Assembly: GCA_023231445.1 (NCBI GenBank)
Contig: JALNVF010000013.1
Location: 1-34,548 of the forward strand
Source: Treponema sp.
GTDB taxonomy: Bacteria; Spirochaetota; Spirochaetia; Treponematales; Treponemataceae
DNA length: 34,548 bases
Direction of reading: 5' to 3'
The notes below the pieces were generated by a model. The model had not been told where the DNA came from, ran no database searches, and saw nothing but the letters and a program-made list of their open reading frames with translations. The position numbers were made by a program, and so were the translations under genes. Shown here one piece after another: positions 24,829 through 33,234 of this stretch (the stretch's first letter is position 1; the number at the start of each line of letters is the position of its first letter).

Positions 24829-25761
24829 TCAGTGTATTCGTATGATATGCTGAAAATAAAAAAGAGCAGGGAATCTGTGTATAATTCTGCCTTTTTTAGT
24901 AGTACTGTGTAGAAGTTTTGCATATTTCATATAATCCGCAAAATTATGATTGTCTAGAGCTTTATTCAGACATTCGAAGACGCGCTTTTCAAGTACAGAT
25001 TCTTTTGTATAACTCCCCGTTCCCCAGCATGAAATGCTGTAGAGTTGTATCTGTAATATAGATTCTTCAAATTTCATATTTTTTTTATAATCAGTCGTAT
25101 TGCTTATTGAAGTGGGCAATACGCGATATGAAGACAGATTTTCATGTATATAATGACACTTCGAATTAGCAGAAATATCAAGAAGTAGTGGATAATCAAA
25201 AGTAAGAAATTTATTCTTTATGTAATTATTTATGTTACAATATTTTTCAAAGTATTTTTTTGAGAAACAAATCGTAGCAGCACATATAAAATTGGTGTAT
25301 AAAATTTTACCATACCAGTCACCATAAAGCCCATCGTCGTCGGTTTTATGAAATTCCTTTATCACATTATCATTTGCGTCAATCGTTGTATAGTCACCGG
25401 CACAAATACCATACTCCTGGTGTTTATCGAGAAAAGATATTTGTTTTTGCAACTTTTCCGGATTCGTCCAGCAGTCATCACTTTCAAGAATTGCTACGTA
25501 TTTTCCTTTTGAATGTTCAAGAACAAATTTGTAGTTTTCAAGTAACCCTTTGTTGTGCAGCTGACGGTTATATTTTATTATTTCTGGATATTTTGCTGCA
25601 TATTCAGACGCAATTTTTCCTGTAGAATCTGTTGAACAATCATCGTTTATAAGAAGTTCAAAAGGAAAAACAGTTTTCTGCATAAGCACGGATTCAATTG
25701 CTTTCGAGATAAATCGTTCATGATTATATGTTGGCATCAAAATAGAAATTACAGGTTCCAT
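24829..25761 (-). CDS. GT2-family glycosyltransferase (AT-rich block)
   Basis: A 310-residue GT-A enzyme: VISILMPTYNHERFISKAIE, LLINDDCSTDSTGKIASEY, NKGLLENYKFVL and AILESDDCW (the DxD-type metal site, here SDD). After the catalytic part is a C-terminal region of about 120 residues with no clear match. It starts four bases after the ugd stop, so it is co-transcribed with it. Base composition becomes AT-rich at the ugd boundary. Confidence 0.88.
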   Translation of the reverse strand: MEPVISILMPTYNHERFISKAIESVLMQKTVFPFELLINDDCSTDSTGKIASEYAAKYPEIIKYNRQLHNKGLLENYKFVLEHSKGKYVAILESDDCWTNPEKLQKQISFLDKHQEYGICAGDYTTIDANDNVIKEFHKTDDDGLYGDWYGKILYTNFICAATICFSKKYFEKYCNINNYIKNKFLTFDYPLLLDISANSKCHYIHENLSSYRVLPTSISNTTDYKKNMKFEESILQIQLYSISCWGTGSYTKESVLEKRVFECLNKALDNHNFADYMKYAKLLHSTTKKGRIIHRFPALFYFQHIIRIH

Positions 25762-25765
25762 ATTT

Positions 25766-26950
25766 TTAATCCCTGAAGTACAGGTCGCGCGTATATACTT
25801 TGTCTGTGACGTCCTGAAGTTCCTTCGTAAAACGGTTTGCTATAATGACATCGCTCTGTCTCTTGAAAGAGGAAATATCGTTTACGACTTCATAGCCTGA
25901 AAAGTCCTGTGCAGCAAGTACCGGTTCATAAATAATAATCCGCTTGCCGTGTTCCGACAGTATGTGCATAACATCCTGTATTGATGACTGCCTGAAATTA
26001 TCGGAACCGGCTTTCATTGTAAGGCGGAATACGCCGACGGTTCCGGGGGCACGATCCATAATCCGGGATGCAATATATTCCTTGCGTGTTTTATTTGCCG
26101 CGACGATAGCACCGATAATATTGTTTGGAACGTCCTTATAGTTTGCAAGCAGCTGTTTTGTATCTTTCGGAAGGCAATAACCGCCGTATCCGAACGACGG
26201 ATTGTTGTATCCCTGTCCGATGCGCGGGTCAAGGCATACTCCGTCTATAATTTCTTTTGTAGTAAGTTTTCGTACTTCGGCATAGGTGTCGAGTTCGTTA
26301 AAATAGGCGACCCGGAGCGCAAGGTACGTGTTCGAAAAAAGTTTTATTGCCTCGGCTTCCGTCAGATGAGTGTACAGCGTCGGAATGTCCTGTTTCAGAG
26401 CGCCCTCGTGAAGCAGCTGGGCAAAAAGTTCTGCTTTTGATTTAAGCGTTTCGTCGTCCTTTGAATAGCCTACGACAATACGCGAAGGATACAGGTTGTC
26501 AAACAGAGCGTGACCCTCCCGGAGAAATTCCGGAGAAAACAGAATATTTGGAAAATCCAGTGTTTTCCTTATGTTTTCGGTATATCCTACCGGGATAGTT
26601 GATTTTATGACGATTGTTGAAGCAGGAGAAACTGTTTTTACCTGTTTTATGACACTTTCCACTGATGAAGTATCAAAATAGTTTTTTTCAGGATCATAGT
26701 TTGTCGGGGTGGAAATTATTACAAAATCAGCACCTCTGTAAGCGCTGTCCCCGTCCGTAGTTGCCGTAAGATGCAGTTCTTTCCCGCCAAGGTATTCTTC
26801 CAGCTCCTTATCAGCAATGGGAGATTTTCTGCTGTTTATAAGATCTACTTTACTTTTCACAAGATCAACCGCATGCACTTCATTGTGCTGGGATAGAAGT
26901 ACGGAGAGGGAAAGACCGACATAGCCGGTTCCTGCAACAGCAATTTTCAT
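25766..26950 (-). CDS. ugd: UDP-glucose 6-dehydrogenase
   Basis: A 394-residue enzyme starting MKIAVAGTGYVGLSLSVLLS, an NAD-binding Rossmann motif. It has IISTPTNYD, VIKSTIPVGYTE, FSPEFLREGHALFDNLYPSR, and the catalytic cysteine in FGYGGYCLPKDTKQL. The length and motifs match the short bacterial Ugd type, which oxidises UDP-glucose to UDP-glucuronic acid with two NAD. I chose the ATG at 26950 because a GAGG ribosome site (26956-26959) lies five bases upstream and the motif begins there; the extension to 27013 runs into the promoter region. It heads Unit C and is divergent from the second YidC-like/sulfatase gene. Confidence 0.94.
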   Translation of the reverse strand: MKIAVAGTGYVGLSLSVLLSQHNEVHAVDLVKSKVDLINSRKSPIADKELEEYLGGKELHLTATTDGDSAYRGADFVIISTPTNYDPEKNYFDTSSVESVIKQVKTVSPASTIVIKSTIPVGYTENIRKTLDFPNILFSPEFLREGHALFDNLYPSRIVVGYSKDDETLKSKAELFAQLLHEGALKQDIPTLYTHLTEAEAIKLFSNTYLALRVAYFNELDTYAEVRKLTTKEIIDGVCLDPRIGQGYNNPSFGYGGYCLPKDTKQLLANYKDVPNNIIGAIVAANKTRKEYIASRIMDRAPGTVGVFRLTMKAGSDNFRQSSIQDVMHILSEHGKRIIIYEPVLAAQDFSGYEVVNDISSFKRQSDVIIANRFTKELQDVTDKVYTRDLYFRD

Positions 26951-27050
26951 ACGAACCTCATTAATGTAGTAACGAATACTAAGTTTAACATAGTAGGCAA
27001 AAAAAGTATACAAACATACGAATGATATAGTACTAAAGCTTAAAATGGTG

Positions 27051-27056
27051 TATAAT
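27051..27056 (+). promoter_or_regulatory. Perfect -10 box upstream of YidC-like/sulfatase copy 2
   Basis: TATAAT lies 25 bases before the ATG at 27082, in the 131-base divergent region 26951-27081. No good -35 hexamer is visible 16-18 bases upstream, so an activator or another sigma factor may be needed. A short GTGGAAA stretch before the ATG is a weak ribosome site. No clear promoter for ugd could be picked out on the opposite strand. Confidence 0.4.
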
Positions 27057-27081
27057 CTTAAAATATTTCAAGTGGAAAAAA

Positions 27082-29736
27082 ATGAGAACAGCTCTTTTTA
27101 CAATAATCATTTATCCAATACAGCTGATACTTGAGTTTGTTTATGCTTTTGCAGATCACGTATTTTTAGATCCCGGCATATCGATTATAGCAGTAAGTTT
27201 TGCGGTCTGTCTTTTATGCCTTCCTTTGTATATGATTGCAGAGGAAATGCAGGAAAACGAACGGGATACGCAGAAACGGCTTAAATCCGGCATTCTGCGC
27301 ATTAAAAGTGCTTTTAAAGGCGATGAGCAGTATATGATACTATCCGCTTTTTACCGGCAGCATCAGTATCATCCGGTAATGGCACTACGAAGTTCGGTAA
27401 GTCTTATTATACAGATACCTTTTTTTATTGCGGCGTATGTTTTTTTGTCTGAACTTTCAGCTCTGAAAGGCGCTTCGTTCCTGTTTATAAAAGATCTGAG
27501 CGAACCGGATGAGATTATACGTTTTGGAAAATATACGCTGAATCTTCTGCCGGTACTCATGACCGTAATAAACTGCATTGCAGGAGCTGTATATACAAGA
27601 GGATTCCCTGCCAGGGAAAAAATACAGCTTTACGCGATGGCGTTTATTTTTCTTATCCTGCTGTATGGGTCTCCGTCGGGTCTTGTTCTGTATTGGACAA
27701 TGAACAACGTTTTTTCTCTTATAAAGAATGTTTTTTATAAACTGAAGAATCCCCGGAGAATTATAAGCATTCTTGTGTTTATATCATGCATAGCGCTTGC
27801 GTATTATCTGTTCTTTATCAGGAAACCTGCGGCAGTAAAAGTCTCCGGATGTGTGCTTGCTGTTTCAGTACTGCCGGCTTTTGTTTTCAGATTAAAACGG
27901 ATGGTACAGCGGAAGACGGTACCGTCAGCCGGCTCCGTCGGCGGATGCAGCGGAATTTTTGCCGCAGAGATAATTCTGCTGGCGGTTAGTGCCGGTATAC
28001 TTATACCGTCTTCGGTTATAGCCGCATCTCCGGCAGAATTTATAAACCCCGACGCATACAGAAACCCGTTATATCTGATAGGAAAATCACTGTACATTTC
28101 CCTCGGGATGATTATATTCTGGCCCGGCATTATTTACTGTATGACTCCGGTAAAACAGCGTCATACTCTTACTTTCGCAGTGCTTCTATGTACGTTCTGC
28201 GGTATAATAAATTATTTATTTTTCGGAACAGGACTCGGTTCACTGTCTCCGCAGCTTGTATTCGGCGGGGGAATGTCCTTCTCACGAACAGAAAAAATTC
28301 TGAACTGTGTTGTATTATTGTCCGCAGTAGTTGTGTTATTTCTGCTGTATAAAAATAAACAGCGTGTTATTCAATTTTTACTGATTCTCTTTATTCTCCC
28401 AGCCGGCCTGCTGTCGGTAATCAACATACATTCGGTTAATACAAAACTAAACTGCATGCAGTACGTAAAGGAAAAGAGCAGTGATAGAATAGAGCCGGTT
28501 ATCCGCCTTTCAACGAAAGGAAAAAATGTCATTGTATTCATGGTTGACCGGGCAATAAGTTCCTACCTTCCGTATATTTTTGACGAAAAACCGTACCTGA
28601 AGAAGGAATTTGCGGGGTTTACGTATTATCCGAATACTGTTTCTTTCGGTATGCATACCAATTTCGGCGCTCCGCCGCTGTTCGTCGGGTACGAATACAC
28701 GCCGGAAGAAATGAACAGACGGAACGGAAAAAAACTTGTTGAAAAACACAACGAAGCGTTAAAGCTTCTGCCTGCATTATTCTCAGAGGCAGGATACGAC
28801 GTCGGCGTTGCCGATCTGCCGTACGGAAATTATCAGTGGATGAGCGATCTCTCGATTTTTGACGGATATCCGCGGGTGCGCAAATATCATACAATAGGCA
28901 GGTATGCCGATATCTGGAAACGGCAGCACGGTATAACTCCCGGATGCAGCTTCAAAACAGACGAGCGGAATTTGTTTCTGTACAGTATGGTAAAAATGTC
29001 TCCGGTAATACTTCAGCCGCTTGTCTATAATTCCGGAAACTACTGGAATCCTGAAAAAGAAACACTGAGCAGTTCGTTTATAAATTCTTATTCCGTACTC
29101 GATTATTTACCGGAACTGACGGATGTCCGCGATACGCCGGACAATAATCTGTTTATGATAGACAACGATACGGCGCATGAAGAATGTTTCCTCCAGCTTC
29201 CTGAGTATGTTCCGTCGCCGGTAATCGACAACAGAGCATACCGGGACCACAGATTTTATAACGATAAATTTTACCATGTAAATATGGCTGCTGTTATGGA
29301 ACTTGGAAAGTGGTTTTCATATATGCGGGAAAAAAATGTCTATGATAATACCCGGATTATAATTGCCGCCGACCACGGATACAGCAACGGTACGTTTAAA
29401 AAACTGCTTTTTAATGGAATAGATGCGGAAGGGTACAATCCGCTTCTGATGATGAAAGATTTTAACAGCAGAGATTTCGTAATTTCGAATGAATTCATGA
29501 CCAACGCCGACGTACCGTCGCTGGCATTAATGAATATAATAGCCGATCCCGTAAATCCTTTTACAAACGAAAAAATAAATACAGCGGCGAAGCGTGCCCA
29601 CCCTCAGCTGGTTACGACTTCAAGCAGATATGACGTTGAAAAGAATAATGGAAATGTCTTTGACACGGGCAACGGCTTCTGGTTTACCGTCCATGATGAT
29701 ATCTTCCGTAAGGAAAACTGGAAAAAAGTAAAATGA
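27082..29736 (+). CDS. Fusion: YidC/Oxa1-like membrane domain + LTA-synthase/sulfatase-fold domain (copy 2)
   Basis: An 884-residue paralogue of the protein at 9086-11824, with the same architecture. Residues 1-225 are YidC-like: a charged C1-type loop, QIPFFIAAYVFLS and SPSGLVLYWTMNNVFSL. The residue at the groove-arginine position is cysteine 43. About five TM segments follow up to roughly 450. The C-terminal domain has KNVIVFMVDRA with D489, T526 in FGMHTNFGAP, H699, and D764-H765-G766. In contrast to copy 1, there are no histidines in the stretch between DHG and NPLLMMKDF (767-794), where copy 1 has QYHGRGHYHP. Copy 2 may therefore bind metal or substrate differently. Similarity between the copies is clear in protein but not close in DNA, so the duplication is old. 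It is followed 19 bases later by a GtrB-like gene. Confidence 0.85.
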   Translation: MRTALFTIIIYPIQLILEFVYAFADHVFLDPGISIIAVSFAVCLLCLPLYMIAEEMQENERDTQKRLKSGILRIKSAFKGDEQYMILSAFYRQHQYHPVMALRSSVSLIIQIPFFIAAYVFLSELSALKGASFLFIKDLSEPDEIIRFGKYTLNLLPVLMTVINCIAGAVYTRGFPAREKIQLYAMAFIFLILLYGSPSGLVLYWTMNNVFSLIKNVFYKLKNPRRIISILVFISCIALAYYLFFIRKPAAVKVSGCVLAVSVLPAFVFRLKRMVQRKTVPSAGSVGGCSGIFAAEIILLAVSAGILIPSSVIAASPAEFINPDAYRNPLYLIGKSLYISLGMIIFWPGIIYCMTPVKQRHTLTFAVLLCTFCGIINYLFFGTGLGSLSPQLVFGGGMSFSRTEKILNCVVLLSAVVVLFLLYKNKQRVIQFLLILFILPAGLLSVINIHSVNTKLNCMQYVKEKSSDRIEPVIRLSTKGKNVIVFMVDRAISSYLPYIFDEKPYLKKEFAGFTYYPNTVSFGMHTNFGAPPLFVGYEYTPEEMNRRNGKKLVEKHNEALKLLPALFSEAGYDVGVADLPYGNYQWMSDLSIFDGYPRVRKYHTIGRYADIWKRQHGITPGCSFKTDERNLFLYSMVKMSPVILQPLVYNSGNYWNPEKETLSSSFINSYSVLDYLPELTDVRDTPDNNLFMIDNDTAHEECFLQLPEYVPSPVIDNRAYRDHRFYNDKFYHVNMAAVMELGKWFSYMREKNVYDNTRIIIAADHGYSNGTFKKLLFNGIDAEGYNPLLMMKDFNSRDFVISNEFMTNADVPSLALMNIIADPVNPFTNEKINTAAKRAHPQLVTTSSRYDVEKNNGNVFDTGNGFWFTVHDDIFRKENWKKVK

Positions 29737-29755
29737 TTATTTTACAGGAGAAATT

Positions 29756-30697
29756 ATGAAACTTTCAATAGTAGTACCGTGTTATAACGAGCAGGAAGCA
29801 GTCCCGATTTTTTATACTGAGGTTAAAAAGGTACTTGTACAGATTCAGGAAACTATTGCCTCCGGTCTGACCTATGAACTTGTCTTTGTCGACGACGGTT
29901 CAAAAGACGGGACGCTGACGGAACTGAAGCAGCTTTCAGTTCATGACGAATCAGTACGGTATGTAAGTTTTTCCCGTAATTTCGGAAAAGAAGCAGCCAT
30001 GTATGCAGGACTCAGAAAAGCACAGGGTGACTATGTAGCTTTGATGGACGCGGATCTGCAGGATCCTCCGGGACTGCTGCCGCAGATGCTTGAATCACTT
30101 ATGGGCACGGAAGATTATGACTGTGCTGCCTGCAGAAGAACAACCAGAAAAGGGGAACCTGTTATCCGTTCGGTATGTTCGAACCTGTTTTATAAATTTA
30201 TGGCAAAACTGACCGATATTCAGGTCGTTGACGGTGCGCGCGATTTCAGAGTAATGAAACGGCCTATGGTTGATGCAATCCTGTCTCTTACGGAAGTGAA
30301 CAGATTTTCGAAAGGAATATTCCAGTGGGTGGGATTCAGAACGAAATGGTTTGAGTATAAAAATATTGAACGCTGTGCGGGCCGGACAAAATGGTCGTTC
30401 TGGCAGCTTTTTATGTATTCTCTTGACGGTATAACGACATTTTCCACAAAACCGCTCGCCATGGCAAGTTTTCTGGGCATACTGTCGATACTTGTTTCTT
30501 TTCTGCTGATTATATTCATAATCGTACGGACAAATGTATGGGGCGACCCGACGAGAGGCTGGCCGTCGATGATATGCATTATTTTCTTTATCGGCGGTGT
30601 CCAGCTGTTTTCGATCGGCATTCTGGGACAATATCTGGCTAAAATATTTACAGAAGTAAAACACCGGCCTGTATATATTGTCAGAGAAGAGAAATAA
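29756..30697 (+). CDS. gtrB: GtrB-like polyprenyl-phosphate glycosyltransferase (GT2), copy 2
   Basis: A 313-residue GT2 enzyme with the GtrB layout: MKLSIVVPCYNEQEA, LVFVDDGSKDGT, FSRNFGKEAAMYAGL, LMDADLQDPP, ARDFRVMKR and RTKWSFWQLF, then two TM segments and a terminal FSIGILGQYLAKIFTEVKHRP. It should load a sugar onto undecaprenyl phosphate. An AGGAG site at 29746-29750 precedes the ATG. It is co-transcribed with the second YidC-like/sulfatase gene, which suggests that a polyprenyl-linked sugar and the sulfatase-fold domain act in one process. It ends four bases from the stop of the convergent wzx gene, with no room for a terminator. Confidence 0.9.
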   Translation: MKLSIVVPCYNEQEAVPIFYTEVKKVLVQIQETIASGLTYELVFVDDGSKDGTLTELKQLSVHDESVRYVSFSRNFGKEAAMYAGLRKAQGDYVALMDADLQDPPGLLPQMLESLMGTEDYDCAACRRTTRKGEPVIRSVCSNLFYKFMAKLTDIQVVDGARDFRVMKRPMVDAILSLTEVNRFSKGIFQWVGFRTKWFEYKNIERCAGRTKWSFWQLFMYSLDGITTFSTKPLAMASFLGILSILVSFLLIIFIIVRTNVWGDPTRGWPSMICIIFFIGGVQLFSIGILGQYLAKIFTEVKHRPVYIVREEK

Positions 30698-30701
30698 TAA
30701 G

Positions 30702-32141
30702 TTATTTTTTTATAATATGAATTATTTGTAATAATTTTATTATGAAATTATTTTTAAATAAAAGAAGTAATACAAAATATACAATAATTCCAGAAATAGT
30801 TGATATGAGTAATTTAGGAATAGTTGAATTAAATATTCTGGAAATAAAATATACAGTTACAGACATAAAAATGCTGGAAATAAGATATTGAAAAAGTGGA
30901 GCGATTATATTTATTTTTTTCATAATATTTCTAACCATAAATAAATATATAATAAATATTAGTAATTCTGTAATAAATGTTGCAAGTCCGGCTCCAAATG
31001 CTCCAAATCTATTTATTAAAATTAGATTTAGTATAATATCCATTATAGCAGAAATGGTTACAGTTATCAAATAATAAAATTCTTTACCCTGAGAAATTAA
31101 TAATTGACCACCAAGATAACCTGAGCAGGAACTTATTATAATTAGTGGGGATAATGAATTTAGTGTTTTTATAGCGGGCATATAATCATATCCGCATAAT
31201 AATAAAATCAAAGGTTTGGATAATATATTTATTCCACATACTATTGGTATAGAAAAACATAATATGAAATTCATTGTTTCATTTGTTAAGTCAATAATTT
31301 TATTCTTTTCTCCTTTAGAAGAATATAAAGATAATCTTGCAAAAAGAACTGTAAATATTGCTGGGAAAATATCTCTAATCATTCTTGTTATCTTTGATGC
31401 GGCAGAGTAATATCCGATCTGAATATCAGTCGATAGAAAACCAAGCATAGAAGTGTCAAGAATTGTGAAAACACTTACGGCAAGTGATGATGCAAATAAA
31501 ATTAAAATAGGTTTTATATGGATAGCTATATCATATTTTATAGATTTTCTATAATTAATAAATTTTTTTGAATGAATTATATTACATATGTTTGATCCTG
31601 CGGAAGAAAATATTCCTATAGCAGCATATTTTACATAATCATTTTTAGTTTTAACAAAAATAAAAAGAAATATAAGACTGATAAATTGAAATACCATAGA
31701 TCTTATGGCAATGTATTCGTATTCCTCTAATCCATTATAGAGCCAATTGATTCCCAATGTATTTAATAAAAGTGTTGTTGAACAAATTACTAACAGTACC
31801 TTGTAATCACTGAATTTTGGAATTAATAAAAAAGATACTATAAAAAACAGATAAGCTATTATTGTTGATATTATATTAATTAGCAACAATTCCTTAGTAA
31901 TTTTTGCTAGAAGATATTCATTATCTCTTACTTTTGAGACTTCTCTTGTACCATATGTAGCAATGCCTAAACTGGAAATAATTGCAAAATATGAAATAAT
32001 TGAATTTGCAAAATTTACTTTACCTATTCCTTCTGGTAAAAGAATTCGAGAAGCATAAGGAAATGTTATCAATGGGAAAATAAGTCCCATTATAGTTTTT
32101 ATTACGTTAAACAACGCATTTTTCTTTAATGATTTATTCAT
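30702..32141 (-). CDS. wzx: Wzx-type repeat-unit flippase
   Basis: A 479-residue protein with about 12-14 TM segments. It starts KKNALFNVIKTIMGLIFPLI and has FPYASRILLPEGIGKVNFA and YGTREVSKVRD near the N-terminus, a signature of the RfbX/polysaccharide-synthase family of the MATE/MOP superfamily. Wzx moves lipid-linked repeat units across the inner membrane. Very AT-rich: by my hand count 5 of 60 bases at 30721-30780 are G or C. It overlaps the preceding GT4 gene by the ATGAATAA octamer. Wzy and Wzz partners are not seen. Confidence 0.9.
   Translation of the reverse strand: MNKSLKKNALFNVIKTIMGLIFPLITFPYASRILLPEGIGKVNFANSIISYFAIISSLGIATYGTREVSKVRDNEYLLAKITKELLLINIISTIIAYLFFIVSFLLIPKFSDYKVLLVICSTTLLLNTLGINWLYNGLEEYEYIAIRSMVFQFISLIFLFIFVKTKNDYVKYAAIGIFSSAGSNICNIIHSKKFINYRKSIKYDIAIHIKPILILFASSLAVSVFTILDTSMLGFLSTDIQIGYYSAASKITRMIRDIFPAIFTVLFARLSLYSSKGEKNKIIDLTNETMNFILCFSIPIVCGINILSKPLILLLCGYDYMPAIKTLNSLSPLIIISSCSGYLGGQLLISQGKEFYYLITVTISAIMDIILNLILINRFGAFGAGLATFITELLIFIIYLFMVRNIMKKINIIAPLFQYLISSIFMSVTVYFISRIFNSTIPKLLISTISGIIVYFVLLLLFKNNFIIKLLQIIHIIKK
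32134..32141 (-). other. ATGAATAA start/stop overlap (junction 3)
   Basis: On the minus strand, the end of the GT4 gene (GAA TAA) overlaps the start of wzx (ATG AAT AA), the same octamer as at 15180 and 19101, although this block has a very different base composition. Confidence 0.9.
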
Positions 32142-33234
32142 TGTTATGTTTTAAAATAAAATCAGAAAACAGATTATAAGCCTTTTCCCAAGTGAATTGT
32201 CTGATTATTTTATTTCCTTCTGTCGCTATTCTTATTCTTAAACTATCATCGTTAATCAATTTTAAAATATTTTTCGATAATGCATTTGGATCACAAACAG
32301 GTGAAATAAGAGCAGTAGTAGTATTATGTGCATATACATTAATACCGCCACAATCTGTACAAGCTAAAGCACATCCACAGATTAAAGCTTCTCCCCCTGG
32401 TAGACAAAAACCTTCAGCTTTACTCGAAACAATAAAAATGGAAGATGTATTTAAGATCATATTATGAATATTCTCATTTGGTTTTAAATAGAATGTTATC
32501 CAATCTGGCAAATTTTCTGGAGGTGGAAAAGCTCCAAAGAGTTTAACAGAAAGAAGAGGATCGTTTTGTCTTACTAAAGTAAGCGCTTCTAGCGCATCCG
32601 TAAATCGTTTTCTATCATCTACATGATATAGTAAAGCAACAGAATGGGGATTTCTATTTTTTATAGGGGTTATCAATTTGAAATATGAAAAATTAAAACC
32701 ATTTGGTATATAACTATATTGTTCATTTACCTCATCAAGTTTTTTACATAACCAAGGAGAAATGGCTATTTTATTTAATTTTAATTTGTAAGAATTAAAT
32801 GCATATTCTTCAGATGTGCCCCAAAATTCAAAATCTTGAATTAAATAAAATTTTCTAGAATGTGAAATATTTACTTTATCCAGGAAATAAGATGTATCAA
32901 CAGCTGTTGCACAGAAATTATAGCTTTTTGGAAGCCAGAAATGTGAAAGAACGGGAGCTGTTAATTCAACAATTCCTTTCTCAAGTTTGTACCATTTATT
33001 TTTTTGATTATATCTTAATATTCTTTTGACTAAATATTTAAATTTTATAAAAAAAGATACCTTTTCCCATTTATAAAAAGGTTTTAAAAAATCAATATAA
33101 AGAATATATACCTTATACCCATGTTTGTAAAATTCTTGAGAGTATTCATAGACAACTTTATATCCTCCACAGGGAATATCTGAAAAGGATGGAAGAATAA
33201 AGCAGATGCTTTTTTTATTAAAAATATTTCTCAT
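32134..33234 (-). CDS. GT4-family glycosyltransferase (AT-rich block)
   Basis: A 366-residue GT-B enzyme. SICFILPSFSDIPCGGYKVV contains the glycine loop; the C-terminal part holds YHVDDRKRFTDALEALTLV and an E-x7-E motif in EGFCLPGGEALICGCAL. The FYLIQDFEFWG stretch recalls WsaF-like rhamnosyltransferases and related enzymes. Its start overlaps the wzi stop by four bases (ATGA) and its stop overlaps wzx by eight, so the three are tightly coupled. The donor is not known. Confidence 0.87.
   Translation of the reverse strand: MRNIFNKKSICFILPSFSDIPCGGYKVVYEYSQEFYKHGYKVYILYIDFLKPFYKWEKVSFFIKFKYLVKRILRYNQKNKWYKLEKGIVELTAPVLSHFWLPKSYNFCATAVDTSYFLDKVNISHSRKFYLIQDFEFWGTSEEYAFNSYKLKLNKIAISPWLCKKLDEVNEQYSYIPNGFNFSYFKLITPIKNRNPHSVALLYHVDDRKRFTDALEALTLVRQNDPLLSVKLFGAFPPPENLPDWITFYLKPNENIHNMILNTSSIFIVSSKAEGFCLPGGEALICGCALACTDCGGINVYAHNTTTALISPVCDPNALSKNILKLINDDSLRIRIATEGNKIIRQFTWEKAYNLFSDFILKHNNE

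Noticed and set aside
26951..27081. JUMPstart/ops element in the divergent region
   Set aside because: No GGCGGTAG-like sequence was found on either strand.
30095..30664. 189-codon open frame on the minus strand
   Set aside because: Lies fully opposite gtrB copy 2, with composition typical of a reverse-strand shadow.
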